From: Geobacter sp. | Lineage (GTDB): Bacteria; Desulfobacterota; Desulfuromonadia; Geobacterales; Geobacteraceae | Assembly: GCA_003857395.1 (NCBI GenBank) | Contig: RPRC01000095.1 | Coordinates: forward strand, 1 to 39,047 | DNA: 39,047 nucleotides | Reading direction: 5' to 3' | Part shown: piece by piece, positions 27,642-36,671 of the stretch | Layout: every line of letters starts with the position of its first letter | How positions within the stretch are numbered: position 1 is the first letter of the stretch | Notes under the pieces: model-generated | The model's input: the letters and a program-made list of their open reading frames with translations, nothing else | What the model was told of the DNA's origin: nothing | Database searches by the model: none | Position numbers and translations under genes: made by a program

Positions 27642-28367
27642 TTACTCAGAAACATCTCCGTCTTCATTGCGCATGAAGAGCAGCCGTTGGCAATGCGGGC
27701 AGGTGATGTAGGTATCTTCCTTGAAGAGGCTGTTGAAAAGCTGCGGGGGAAGATTCATGTTGCAGCCCAGACAGGAACCGCCTTTTGCTTCGGCAATTGC
27801 CACACCCTGGCGCTTTTCGCGAAGGGTCTCGTAACGTTTCATCATGGAAGGCAAAACACTTTTGGCAGTTTCATCACGCGCCGCCAAGACTTCTGAGGCG
27901 GCCGCCTCCAGCTGATCGATCCTGGCTTGGAGCTCACTCTTGCGCGCGGACGCATTCACCTCGAATTCCTGCAGATTGCTTTCCTTCTCAGCAACGATGG
28001 CATTCAGTTCATCGCTACGGGTGATCTTCTGCAGAACCTGGTCCTCGAGATCGGCCTTCACTTTTTTTGCCGCGGCAATTTCCTTGGATACAGCCTGGTA
28101 TTCCTTCTGGGTCTTGATCTCCCGCAAACGTTCCTCGGAGCGGGCAATGGAGTCCGACTCCGTGGCCAGATTCTCTTCCAGAATCTGTTTTTCTGCTTCA
28201 ACAGCACACAGCTCCGTCTTTTGCTGAGCAATTTCCAGCTTTTTTTCTTCCGCCTTGGCCTCCAGAGTGTCAATTTCGCTCTTCAAAGCCTGCGTTTCTC
28301 CGCGCGAAGAATCAATCTTGAGATCGATCTCCTGCAGTTGCGCCAGAATCCTCACGTTCTTACCCAA
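27642..28367 (-). CDS. Coiled-coil C4 zinc-ribbon protein (COG1579 family)
   Basis: The 241-residue protein has a long N-terminal coiled coil (about residues 5-165, heptads rich in Glu, Lys, Leu and Ala). A C-terminal four-Cys zinc ribbon follows: C199, C202, C223 and C226 in GSCLGCNM and ITCPHCQR. This matches the COG1579/DUF164 family; some members have been linked to regulation, but the role here is unknown. The start codon is TTG with GGAGG at proper distance. The gene lies 57 bp after the Nif3-like gene and its stop is 11 bp before the RNase P RNA 5' end, so all three may share a transcript. Confidence 0.88.
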   Translation of the reverse strand: MGKNVRILAQLQEIDLKIDSSRGETQALKSEIDTLEAKAEEKKLEIAQQKTELCAVEAEKQILEENLATESDSIARSEERLREIKTQKEYQAVSKEIAAAKKVKADLEDQVLQKITRSDELNAIVAEKESNLQEFEVNASARKSELQARIDQLEAAASEVLAARDETAKSVLPSMMKRYETLREKRQGVAIAEAKGGSCLGCNMNLPPQLFNSLFKEDTYITCPHCQRLLFMRNEDGDVSE

Positions 28368-28424
28368 AATCTGCCTCCTGTCTCACTGTTGCGGTCCATT
28401 CCCTGGTGATACTCCACCACCAGT

Positions 28425-29540
28425 TCAGCGGTACCGAAACGGGTCCTTTTCACCTGTACACGCCATGAGTTCCGCGACAAATCCTCGTGCGCACAACTCG
28501 CTTTCCAACCGGGAAACCAATCCTGCCACCATGGGAATTTCCGAGGCAAAATGCCCCAGATCAACCAGCGCCACACCCAATGCCTGGGCCTCGCGCGCCT
28601 CATGATATTTCACATCCCCGGTAACCAACACATCGGCGCCCTGCGAATATGCTTCCCGCAGCAGAGAGGAGCCGCTGCCCCCACAAAGGGCAACTTTTCC
28701 CAGCATCCGATTTTCATCACCTACAAACCGCAATCCTTCCACGGCAAACTCTTCTTTAATACGGGAAACAAACCGTTGCAGGGAAAGGGGCTGTTTCAGC
28801 GACCCGATCCTGCCAAGGCCCTTCCGTACGCCCTTGTTCAACAGCGGATACAGATCCACGGCCGGCTCCTCATAGGGATGGGCAGCCGATAGTACCGCAA
28901 GTGCCCGCTCTACATCCGCCTGACGGAGCAGCACTTCGATCCTCGTTTCTTCAGCATATTCGCGCGTTCCGATTGTGCCGATGAATGGCGCAGCTCCGTC
29001 ATGGGGCGTAAACGTCCCGGTACCTTCGACCCGAAAAGAACAATCACTATAGTTACCGATACTACCACTGAGTTGGAACAGAGCCTGCGAAACCTTCTCT
29101 TCATAACCTTTCGGAACGAAAACGGCAAGCTTCACCAGTGCACCACTTGAGGTAACGGAAAGTGGCGCCGCGGCAACAACCTCAAGCTTGTCAGCCAGCA
29201 GATCGTTTATGCCACCCTCGGCGATATCATAATTTGTATGCAGGGAAACAATGCTGAGAGAATTGCGCAGGGCTTTTCCGATAAGGGCTCCTGAAGGATC
29301 TGCGAGACTGATTGTCTTTAAAGGACGGAAAATGAGCGGGTGGTGGGTCAAAAGGAGCTGGCACTGTTCTGCAACCGCGGCATCGATCGCCTCGTCTCCT
29401 GCGTCGAGAGAAACCATGATTCTCGAAACCGGAGCCGATGGATCTCCCACCTGCAGTCCTGCATTATCCCATTCCTCAGCCAGCTGAAATGGGGCAATAC
29501 TATCAATTATTTCAACGATGTCGGATACTCTGGGGTTCAT
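28425..29540 (-). CDS. Nif3-like dinuclear metal centre protein (YqfO type)
   Basis: The 371-residue protein belongs to the NIF3/DUF34 family, which forms toroidal hexamers with a two-metal site. The N-terminal part carries EEWDNAGLQVGD (22-33) and the ligands LLTHHPLIF (H66, H67). The C-terminal part carries DLGHFASEIP (H330, E334). The length indicates the long form with an inserted PII-like/CutA-like domain (about 135-245), as in Bacillus YqfO. The biochemical role is unsettled; links to GTP cyclohydrolase I and metal trafficking have been proposed for relatives. The ATG at 29540 was chosen (GGCGGGG upstream); a longer frame would run through the tRNA terminator and into the tRNA gene. Confidence 0.93.
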   Translation of the reverse strand: MNPRVSDIVEIIDSIAPFQLAEEWDNAGLQVGDPSAPVSRIMVSLDAGDEAIDAAVAEQCQLLLTHHPLIFRPLKTISLADPSGALIGKALRNSLSIVSLHTNYDIAEGGINDLLADKLEVVAAAPLSVTSSGALVKLAVFVPKGYEEKVSQALFQLSGSIGNYSDCSFRVEGTGTFTPHDGAAPFIGTIGTREYAEETRIEVLLRQADVERALAVLSAAHPYEEPAVDLYPLLNKGVRKGLGRIGSLKQPLSLQRFVSRIKEEFAVEGLRFVGDENRMLGKVALCGGSGSSLLREAYSQGADVLVTGDVKYHEAREAQALGVALVDLGHFASEIPMVAGLVSRLESELCARGFVAELMACTGEKDPFRYR

Positions 29541-29555
29541 TTTCCCCGCCAAAAG

Positions 29556-29589
29556 AAAAGAGTGCAATCTCGGAAGGTTGCACTCTTTT
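29556..29589 (-). terminator. Intrinsic terminator of the tRNA gene
   Basis: A perfect 12-bp stem (AAAAGAGTGCAA with TTGCACTCTTTT) and a 10-base loop are followed on the minus strand by CTTTTGG. It lies between the tRNA and the Nif3-like gene, so that gene depends on readthrough or its own promoter. Confidence 0.85.
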
Positions 29590-29660
29590 CTCCAGTGTTG
29601 GATATATTTTTTGGATACCTTGGCACCGTACAGGCATTCCCAATCATCCCATGGATCAGG

Positions 29661-29737
29661 TGGTGGGCCCACCAGGATTCGAACCTGGGACCTACCGGTT
29701 ATGAGCCGGTGGCTCTAGCCAGCTGAGCTATAGGCCC
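29661..29737 (-). tRNA. tRNA with CAU anticodon (elongator Met or lysidine-type Ile2)
   Basis: A complete 77-nt cloverleaf with encoded CCA is present. The acceptor stem is GGGCCTA/TGGGCCC (one G-U), the D arm has AGCTCAGCTGG, the anticodon stem-loop is ACCGG-CTCATAA-CCGGT with CAU at 29701-29703, and the T arm contains GGTTCGAATCC. It is not initiator-like in the first pair (G-C). CAU can be read as Met, or as Ile2 after lysidine modification. The GGCTCATAACC anticodon arm resembles known Ile2 tRNAs, but I cannot decide by eye. Confidence 0.95.
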
Positions 29738-29752
29738 GCAAAGTGAAAAGTT

Positions 29753-29781
29753 ATGATAAGATATGCGATAACGGGTGTCAA
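29753..29781 (-). promoter_or_regulatory. tRNA promoter
   Basis: On the minus strand TTGACA (29776-29781) and TATCAT (29753-29758) are separated by 17 bases. This places transcription start a few bases before the mature tRNA 5' end at 29737. Confidence 0.82.
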
Positions 29782-29942
29782 GGATTTTCATTATTCAATT
29801 TTGTTCCCGGGATGACCCTGTTCAAGACGACACAGGGGATAAAAATTCCAGGAACAACGACAACAGGAGCACAAAGCGGCCACCAGCAGGCATTTCAGCA
29901 AATTACCCATGCCCCATACAAAGAAAAATTGACAAATATCGC

Positions 29943-29966
29943 CATTTGTTTTCTAGTAAACAAATG
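29943..29966. repeat. 9-bp inverted repeat covering the rlmD-type gene start
   Basis: CATTTGTTT (29943-29951) and AAACAAATG (29958-29966) are exact inverted arms with a 6-base spacer. The proposed ATG (29964) is the end of the right arm. It could be an operator or a start-occluding hairpin. Confidence 0.5.
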
Positions 29967-31379
29967 AACAGAAAAAAAATTGATCAAATTCCGAAGCCCA
30001 CGAAACAGCACGTGACGAAAGGTCAAGCTCTTGATCTTTCCATTACCAGCCTCGACGAAGATGGCTATGGCATCGCAGACCATACTGGAATCAGGATCCG
30101 TGTGAACGGCGCATTTCCGGGAGAACAGGTTCGTGCGCGCATTACCTTTTCCGGCCAGCGTGACACCTTTGCCGATACATTTAAAATTATTCGCAGATCA
30201 CCGGAACGCATGATAGAGCCACCGTGCGCCACGGCAATCTCCTGTGACGGCTGCCCGCTTATCCAGATGAAATACCAGGCACAACTCGACTGGAAGAAGG
30301 GCCTGGTAGAGGGTGCCTTCAGAAACTACTCATCACTCAGGGACACGAAAATTCATCCGGTGCTTCCTTCAAAAAAACCTCTTTTCTATCGATCCAGGGC
30401 AAAGCTCGTAATCGCAGGAAAGTTCGCTGAACCAAATATCGGCATTTACCTGCGCAACACCCACGAAGTCATCGACTTGGGGAATTGCCAACTCCACCAT
30501 CCGCTCATCAATCGCATTGTAGCAGCCACCAGGGAAGGTATTCGAAAGGGAAAAATACCTATCTACAATCCCAAAACCGAGAATGGTTTGCTGCGCTACC
30601 TGGTTATCCGCGTCTCAGAGCACGAAAACCGCGCCATGGTTGTTTTTGTAACCAGTGAGCGCAGCTTCAACGAAATTCACCACCTGGCAAAGCATCTGCA
30701 AAAGGCGGTTCCTGAAGTGACGGTTGTCGCACAAAATGTAAACAACTCGACCGGCAACGTAATCATGGGTGACCGTGAATACTTTGTCACAAAACAGCAG
30801 ACACTCACCGAAAAACTCGGAGATATCCGCTTTTCCATTTCTCCCCGTTCGTTTTTCCAGGTAAATAACGACGGCGCCCAAACCATCTACCAACAGGTGA
30901 AACAATGGGCGGCCCTCACCGGCAAGGAATCGGTTGTAGACGTCTACTGCGGAATTGGCGGCATTTCACTTTTTCTCGCCGACAGCGCACGCGAAATAGT
31001 CGGCTTCGAGTTGGCAGAAACAGCCGTGGCTGATGCAGCAAAAAACGCCCGCCTGAACAGCATCCGAAACTGTCAATTCGAAGCTGGCGACGCTGCGGAA
31101 CTGCTCTCGGGCATCAGCGAGGAGGGATTCGAGGCGGATATAGTTGTTTTGAATCCACCCCGCAAAGGGTGCGACAATGAGGTTTTACAGAGCTGCTCAA
31201 GCTTGAAGCCCACACGAATCATCTACGTTTCTTGCTCTCCGACCACCTTAGCCCGTGATCTCAACGTCCTCAAAGGACTGGGTTACCGGACCCAGGAGGT
31301 TCAGCCAGTGGACATGTTTCCCCAGACCCCCCATGTTGAGAATGTGGCACTGCTCGTGAGAGAAAACGAGGGCGCCTGA
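29964..31379 (+). CDS. rlmD: 23S rRNA (uracil-C5)-methyltransferase, RlmD/RumA type
   Basis: The enzyme makes 5-methyluridine in 23S rRNA (U1939 in E. coli) using SAM. The 471-residue protein has an N-terminal TRAM domain (about 15-75). The iron-sulfur ligands are C88, C94 and C97 (CATAISCDGC) with C175 (GNCQLHHP). The SAM motif DVYCGIGGISLFLA and the catalytic YVSCSPTTLARDL (C424) follow. Related enzymes RlmC and RlmCD share these motifs, so the exact uridine is not certain. The ATG at 29964 was chosen by homology to family N-termini. No good ribosome site precedes it; an inverted repeat does. The frame is open further upstream to 29775 but without family features. Confidence 0.9.
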   Translation: MNRKKIDQIPKPTKQHVTKGQALDLSITSLDEDGYGIADHTGIRIRVNGAFPGEQVRARITFSGQRDTFADTFKIIRRSPERMIEPPCATAISCDGCPLIQMKYQAQLDWKKGLVEGAFRNYSSLRDTKIHPVLPSKKPLFYRSRAKLVIAGKFAEPNIGIYLRNTHEVIDLGNCQLHHPLINRIVAATREGIRKGKIPIYNPKTENGLLRYLVIRVSEHENRAMVVFVTSERSFNEIHHLAKHLQKAVPEVTVVAQNVNNSTGNVIMGDREYFVTKQQTLTEKLGDIRFSISPRSFFQVNNDGAQTIYQQVKQWAALTGKESVVDVYCGIGGISLFLADSAREIVGFELAETAVADAAKNARLNSIRNCQFEAGDAAELLSGISEEGFEADIVVLNPPRKGCDNEVLQSCSSLKPTRIIYVSCSPTTLARDLNVLKGLGYRTQEVQPVDMFPQTPHVENVALLVRENEGA

Positions 31380-31396
31380 TTGAACTATTTTCTTCC

Positions 31397-31425
31397 TTGA
31401 CGGACCCGAGAGATGGTGCTAGTGT
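31397..31425 (+). promoter_or_regulatory. Candidate promoter of the pyr operon
   Basis: TTGACG (31397-31402) and TAGTGT (31420-31425) are separated by 17 bases, with TGC just before the -10 acting as an extended -10. The predicted start (~31432) lies just upstream of the PyrR-binding hairpin. Confidence 0.55.
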
Positions 31426-31445
31426 AAGTCAAATTTACTGACCGG

Positions 31446-31478
31446 CCTTTTAATCTAACCCTGTGAGGTTAACAAAGG
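31446..31478 (+). promoter_or_regulatory. PyrR-binding RNA hairpin (anti-antiterminator)
   Basis: The leader folds as an outer stem CCTTT/AAAGG, an internal bulge, an upper stem TAACC/GGTTA, and the hexaloop CTGTGA (31461-31466). This fits the known PyrR recognition loop CNGNGA closed by a short upper stem. UMP-bound PyrR would stabilise it and let the downstream terminator form. The pyrR gene follows directly, which supports the call. Confidence 0.85.
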
Positions 31479-31517
31479 TGGGGGCATGCAGCAATCCGAG
31501 TCCATTGACTAGCCAAA

Positions 31518-31551
31518 AGCCTTTCCGCCTATTTGCGGAAAGGCTTTTTTT
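31518..31551 (+). terminator. Attenuator terminator in the pyrR leader
   Basis: An 11-bp perfect stem (AGCCTTTCCGC with GCGGAAAGGCT), a 6-base loop and a seven-T run lie 40 bases after the PyrR hairpin and 69 bases before the pyrR start. The AAAGG of the PyrR hairpin (31474-31478) can instead pair with CCTTT in the terminator stem, giving a possible antiterminator. Confidence 0.88.
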
Positions 31552-31571
31552 GCGCCGCAAGTCACCCCTGA

Positions 31572-32159
<588 letters not shown>

Positions 32160-32187
32160 TTTTTCATTCTTATCTGGAGGGGCAGCC

Positions 32188-33120
32188 ATGGCATTCAAAC
32201 ATAGAGACATCCTGGGACTGCAGGATCTGACGGCGGAAGAGATCGAACTGCTTCTCAACACCGCCGACAACATGAAAGAAATCAGCAAGCGGGAGATCAA
32301 GAAGGTTCCGACTCTGCGCGGCAAAACGGTTGTGAATCTGTTCTTCGAGCCATCCACCCGCACCCGTACTTCGTTCGAGATCGCGGCCAAACGACTCTCG
32401 GCAGACACCCTCAACATCTCGGCATCCACCAGTGCTGTTCAGAAAGGGGAAACCCTCTCGGACACGGCTAGAAATATCGAAGCCATGAAGCCGGATATCA
32501 TCGTCATGCGCCATGCAATCTCCGGGGCCCACCACTACCTGGCAAAACGTGTTTCCTATTCGGTCATCAATGCTGGTGACGGCGCCCACGAGCATCCTTC
32601 GCAAGGGCTTCTCGACATGATGACCATTCGTGAAAAGCTGGGCACCCTGAAGGGACTCAAGGTTGCCATTGTCGGAGACATCACCCACAGCCGGGTCGCC
32701 CGCTCTAACATTTACGGATTGAGTAAAATGGGAGCCAAGGTATTCCTGGCCGGCCCTCCGACCCTGATCCCACCCGGTGTGGAACGCCTCGGCAATATCA
32801 CCGTCTGCAGCAGGATGAAAGACGCGGTAGAAGGCGCTGACGTTATCATGATGCTCCGCATCCAGCTGGAAAGACAGGGAAAGGCCCTTCTCCCCACCAT
32901 GCGTGAATACTCCCGCTACTTCGGGCTTTCCGAGGAGCTGGTAAAGATTGCAAAACCAGGTGTTCTGGTCATGCACCCCGGCCCCATGAACCGTGGGGTG
33001 GAGATCTCTTCCGATGTAGCCGACGGTGACAACTCCGTCATCCTCGAACAGGTGGAGAACGGTGTGGCGGTCCGCATGTCGATGCTCTATCATGTCAGTG
33101 GCGGCGGGCCAACGGAATAA
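32188..33120 (+). CDS. pyrB: Aspartate carbamoyltransferase catalytic subunit
   Basis: PyrB makes N-carbamoyl-aspartate from carbamoyl phosphate and aspartate. The 310 residues carry the carbamoyl phosphate loop STRTRTS (56-62), the [11 protein letters not shown] motif, [12 protein letters not shown], and the aspartate-site MHPGPMNRG block. No pyrI regulatory subunit gene is next to it, so it may act with PyrC, as known for class A/B enzymes, or as a free trimer; this is inference. The start has GGAGGGG upstream. It lies 28 bp after pyrR. Confidence 0.97.
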   Translation: MAFKHRDILGLQDLTAEEIELLLNTADNMKEISKREIKKVPTLRGKTVVNLFFEPSTRTRTSFEIAAKRLSADTLNISASTSAVQKGETLSDTARNIEAMKPDIIVMRHAISGAHHYLAKRVSYSVINAGDGAHEHPSQGLLDMMTIREKLGTLKGLKVAIVGDITHSRVARSNIYGLSKMGAKVFLAGPPTLIPPGVERLGNITVCSRMKDAVEGADVIMMLRIQLERQGKALLPTMREYSRYFGLSEELVKIAKPGVLVMHPGPMNRGVEISSDVADGDNSVILEQVENGVAVRMSMLYHVSGGGPTE

Positions 33121-33135
33121 CAAGAAATCCGATAA

Positions 33136-33159
33136 GGGCGCGGCAAGCAGCGCCCCTAC
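33136..33159. repeat. REP-like element, single copy between pyrB and pyrC
   Basis: A 24-bp sequence starting GGGCGCGGCAAGCAG and ending CCCCTAC occurs here and twice more at 35690-35756, identical in all three. It folds on itself (GGGCGC with GCGCCC). It sits 16 bp after the pyrB stop. Confidence 0.85.
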
Positions 33160-33182
33160 ATTTATATACCATGAGGTGCCAA

Positions 33183-34460
33183 ATGGATCTTTTGATAAAG
33201 GGTGGTCGCATTATCGACCCGGCCCAACGGATTGATGAGAAACTCGACATCCGGATCGAGAACGGTACAATAAAAGAACTCGGCAAGAAGCTTGCCGGCG
33301 GCAAATCCTGCGAGGTCATCGATGCCACCGGGCTCATTGTCACCCCTGGGCTGATTGACATGCATGTACATCTGCGCGACCCGGGACTCGAGTACAAAGA
33401 AGACATCGTAACCGGAACAAGGGCAGCAGCTGCCGGCGGATTCACCTCTGTTGCCTGCATGCCCAACACCAATCCGGTGAACGACAACAAGGCCGTTACC
33501 TCTTACATCATCACCAAGGCAAAAGCCGAGGGTTTCGTCAATGTCTTTCCGGTCGGCTCCATCACCCAAGGCAGCAAGGGCGAAAAACTTGCAGAAATGG
33601 GCGATCTGAAAGAAGCCGGGTGTGTAGCGGTTTCCGACGATGGGCGCCCCCTCGCCAACCCCGAACTGATGCGTCGGGCGCTGGAATATGCCAAGGGCAT
33701 GGAGATTATCCTCATATCTCACTCTGAGGATCTGGAACTGTCCGGGGACGGCCTGATGAACGATGGCTTCACCTCCACCGAACTGGGACTTAAGGGCATA
33801 CCCTGGGTAGCCGAGGATGCGGCGACAGCACGGGATGTCTATCTCGCCGAATTCAGCAACTCGCCGATTCACATTGCCCATGTCTCTACCAAAGGCGCGG
33901 TCCAGATCATTCGCGATGCCAAGGCGCGCGGCGTCAAGGTAACCTGCGAAACTGCCCCCCATTACTTTACCCTTACCGAAGACGCGGTCAGGGGCTACAA
34001 TACCAACGCAAAGATGAACCCGCCGCTCCGAACCAGTGAAGACGTGGCCGCCATCAAGGCGGGGCTTGCCGACGGGACAATCGATGCGATCGCCACCGAT
34101 CACGCACCGCACCATAGTGACGAAAAGGATGTGGAATTCGCCCTGGCCTCCAACGGCATCATCGGCCTCGAAACCGCGCTTCCTCTCTCTTTAACCCTCG
34201 TGCAGGAAAAAGTACTTGATCTGAACGCCCTTGTCGAAAAGCTTTCCGCGAATCCGGCCCGGATTCTGGGGATCAGCCGGGGAACCCTCGAACCGGGTGC
34301 CGTTGCGGATATCACGATCATCGACCCGGACAGGGAATGGACCGTGGCAGCAGGCAGCCTCGCCAGCAAATCGAAGAATTCACCCTTTCTCGGTGGTACA
34401 ATGAAGGGGCAGGCAGCCTACACCATTGTCAGTGGAAAGATAGTCCATAAAAACCAGTGA
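33183..34460 (+). CDS. pyrC: Dihydroorotase
   Basis: PyrC closes carbamoyl-aspartate to dihydroorotate. The 425-residue amidohydrolase is of the class I type. All expected zinc ligands are visible: H61 and H63 ([10 protein letters not shown]), D153 (SDDGR), H180 (ISHSEDL), H233 (IAHVST), and the catalytic Asp D306 (ATDHAPHH). The ATG at 33183 was chosen because GAGGTG lies just upstream; an in-frame ATG four codons earlier lacks one. Amidohydrolase C-terminal strand motifs ([11 protein letters not shown]) are complete. Confidence 0.96.
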   Translation: MDLLIKGGRIIDPAQRIDEKLDIRIENGTIKELGKKLAGGKSCEVIDATGLIVTPGLIDMHVHLRDPGLEYKEDIVTGTRAAAAGGFTSVACMPNTNPVNDNKAVTSYIITKAKAEGFVNVFPVGSITQGSKGEKLAEMGDLKEAGCVAVSDDGRPLANPELMRRALEYAKGMEIILISHSEDLELSGDGLMNDGFTSTELGLKGIPWVAEDAATARDVYLAEFSNSPIHIAHVSTKGAVQIIRDAKARGVKVTCETAPHYFTLTEDAVRGYNTNAKMNPPLRTSEDVAAIKAGLADGTIDAIATDHAPHHSDEKDVEFALASNGIIGLETALPLSLTLVQEKVLDLNALVEKLSANPARILGISRGTLEPGAVADITIIDPDREWTVAAGSLASKSKNSPFLGGTMKGQAAYTIVSGKIVHKNQ

Positions 34461-34522
34461 ATCCATTGGGACGCTGCTCACTGCGTCCCAAACGTGACAT
34501 ACCAAACAGCAGGGAGAAATAC

Positions 34523-35650
34523 ATGAAAGCAGTTCTTGCGCTCGCCGACGGCCGTGTTTTTGAAGGGAAATCATTTGGCGCCACCGGAGAAGCAACCGGC
34601 GAGGTGGTTTTTAATACTGCCATGTCAGGATACCAGGAAGTACTGACCGACCCGTCCTACAAGGGGCAGATGATCACCATGACCTACCCTCAGATCGGCA
34701 ATACCGGTATCAACCCGGAAGACATTGAAAGCAACAGGCTCTATCTTTCAGGGTTCATCGTCAAGGAGTACATCGACGAGTATTCCAACTGGAGAGCCAC
34801 CATGAGTCTCGGCGCCTACCTGCAGGAAAACGGCGTAGTGGGCATCCAGGGAATCGACACCCGTGCACTCACCCGCCATCTTCGTGACAACGGGGCACAA
34901 AACGGCATTATCTCCACCATCGACTTCGACCATGCCAGCCTCATACGGAAGGCCCGCACGGTTCCCAGCATGGCAGGTCTCGACCTGGCAACCGGTGTCA
35001 GCTGTGACAAACCCTATCACTGGGCAGAGGGTCTCTGGAAAATTGGCGAGGGTTATGCCGACTTTTCTAAAAAAGAACGTACCTACAAAGTGATCGCCTA
35101 CGACTTCGGCATCAAGCTGAACATCCTTCGCTGCCTGGTATCCGCAGGATGCGATGTTACGGTTGTCCCGGCCACTTTCCCTGCCGAGGAAGCACTTGCC
35201 ATGAACCCTGACGGGATATTCCTCTCCAACGGCCCCGGTGACCCCGAGCCAATGACCGAGGTTATCGAAAACATCAAGCGCCTGGTCGGCAAAATTCCCA
35301 TCTTCGGCATCTGCCTCGGCCACCAACTGCTCGGCCTTGCCCTTGGCGGCCGAACCGTCAAGCTGAAATTCGGCAACCACGGCTCGAACCTCCCGGTCAT
35401 GGACCTGGCAACCCGGACCGTTGAAATCACCGCCCAGAATCACGGGTTTTCCGTGGACATCGCCTCGCTTTCCCAGTCCTGCGAACTGGCCCACGAAAAT
35501 CTCAACGATATGACCGTTGAAGGGATGCGCCACAAGGAGCTGCCGATCTTCTCCGTACAACACCATCCCGAGGCATCTCCCGGGCCCCATGATTCCCAGT
35601 ACCTGTTCGGGCGGTTCGTGGCTCTGATGGAGAAACATAAGAATGCGTAG
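34523..35650 (+). CDS. carA: Carbamoyl-phosphate synthase small subunit
   Basis: CarA hydrolyses glutamine and channels ammonia to CarB. The 375 residues have the N-terminal CarA domain (MSGYQEVLTDPSYKGQ near 34-49) and a class I glutamine amidotransferase domain with C264 (FGICLGHQLLG), H348 and E350 (HHPEASPG). The start at 34523 has AGGGAG upstream; a longer open frame to 34457 has no family match. It lies 62 bp after pyrC. Its partner carB is ~1.5 kb further on, behind a repeat pair and two other genes. Confidence 0.96.
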   Translation: MKAVLALADGRVFEGKSFGATGEATGEVVFNTAMSGYQEVLTDPSYKGQMITMTYPQIGNTGINPEDIESNRLYLSGFIVKEYIDEYSNWRATMSLGAYLQENGVVGIQGIDTRALTRHLRDNGAQNGIISTIDFDHASLIRKARTVPSMAGLDLATGVSCDKPYHWAEGLWKIGEGYADFSKKERTYKVIAYDFGIKLNILRCLVSAGCDVTVVPATFPAEEALAMNPDGIFLSNGPGDPEPMTEVIENIKRLVGKIPIFGICLGHQLLGLALGGRTVKLKFGNHGSNLPVMDLATRTVEITAQNHGFSVDIASLSQSCELAHENLNDMTVEGMRHKELPIFSVQHHPEASPGPHDSQYLFGRFVALMEKHKNA

Positions 35651-35689
35651 AGGCATTGTTCATTCCCAGATTGAAATGACCCCACATCT

Positions 35690-35756
35690 GTAGGGGCGCT
35701 GCTTGCCGCGCCCTCAACGAATTACAGTAAATGGGCGCGGCAAGCAGCGCCCCTAC
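35690..35756. repeat. REP-like pair: two 24-bp copies in inverted orientation
   Basis: The copy at 35690-35713 and the copy at 35733-35756 are exact inverted complements, separated by 19 bases. Both match the copy at 33136-33159. Together they can form a 24-bp stem. The pair ends 12 bp before the next gene start. Confidence 0.88.
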
Positions 35757-35768
35757 AAAGATGTTGCC

Positions 35769-36671
35769 ATGCGTTACTATGATCTTTTTCAATCAGGAGA
35801 ACTCCGCGAGAGAGTTCGAGCGGCGTACGCAAGGCTCCGCAGCTGCGACCTCTGCCCCCACCAGTGCCGGGTTGACCGCAGCAGCGGTAAGACCGGCTTC
35901 TGCCGGGCCGGGTTGAAGCCGAAGATCGCCTCTGCCTCCCTTCATCGGGGAGAAGAACCGCCCATCTCGGGAACTCGCGGCTCGGGGACGATTTTTTTCT
36001 CCTGGTGTACGCTGCGCTGCTGTTTCTGCCAGAACTTTCCGATCAGTCAGCTGGGCAATGGGGAAGAATTGAGCACGCGCGGCCTGGCAGAGAGAATGCT
36101 GAAGCTCCAAAGACTCGGAGCGCACAATATCAATCTCGTCACCCCCGGCCACTACCTTCCCCAGATCCTGGCAGCCCTCTGGCTCGCCATCCCGAGGGGC
36201 TTCCGACTGCCGCTGGTCTGGAACTCCAACGGCTACGAGGCGGTGGCTGCACTTGCTCTCCTGGAAGGGATCGTGGATATTTACCTGCCTGACATGAAGT
36301 ATTCGGACGAGGAACCGGCGGTCCGCTTTTCCTCCGCCCCCGGCTACCGCGACGTCAACCGTGCCGCCATCCGGGAAATGTTCCGTCAGGTAGGCCAACT
36401 GCGGCTGGATGAAGAGGACATCGCCCGCCGAGGGCTGATCATCCGCCACCTGGTCCTGCCGGAAGGGGCAGCCGGCAGCCGTGAAACCCTGCGCTGGATC
36501 GCCGAAAACCTGGGAACCGAAACCCACCTGGCCCTCATGAACCAGTACTTTCCCGCCTACGAAGCGGAAAAAACTCCCGGGCTCCAGCGAAAGATTACCT
36601 CCGGGGAATATGCCGAAGCGGTGGAAGCACTGCATGACTACGGGTTGGAAAACGGCTGGGTACAAGAATGA
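35769..36671 (+). CDS. Radical SAM protein, PflX/COG1313-like
   Basis: The 300-residue protein has the radical SAM cluster motif CTLRCCFC (C80, C84, C87; CX3CX2C). A second Cys set near the N-terminus (CDLCPHQC at 26-33, then C45 in GFCRAG) could hold another cluster or zinc. This pattern matches the PflX branch (COG1313), related to pyruvate formate-lyase activases but of unknown substrate. The start at 35769 (MRYYDLFQSGELRERV) has no clear ribosome site, and the REP pair ends 12 bp upstream. The stop overlaps the next gene by 4 bp. Its position between carA and carB is unexplained. Confidence 0.82.
   Translation: MRYYDLFQSGELRERVRAAYARLRSCDLCPHQCRVDRSSGKTGFCRAGLKPKIASASLHRGEEPPISGTRGSGTIFFSWCTLRCCFCQNFPISQLGNGEELSTRGLAERMLKLQRLGAHNINLVTPGHYLPQILAALWLAIPRGFRLPLVWNSNGYEAVAALALLEGIVDIYLPDMKYSDEEPAVRFSSAPGYRDVNRAAIREMFRQVGQLRLDEEDIARRGLIIRHLVLPEGAAGSRETLRWIAENLGTETHLALMNQYFPAYEAEKTPGLQRKITSGEYAEAVEALHDYGLENGWVQE

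Noticed and set aside
29775..29963. N-terminal extension of the rRNA methyltransferase
   Set aside because: The extra 63 codons overlap the tRNA promoter region and do not resemble the TRAM-first family N-terminus.
32170..34115. Long antisense open frames opposite pyrB and pyrC
   Set aside because: Both mirror conserved genes and have shadow-like composition.
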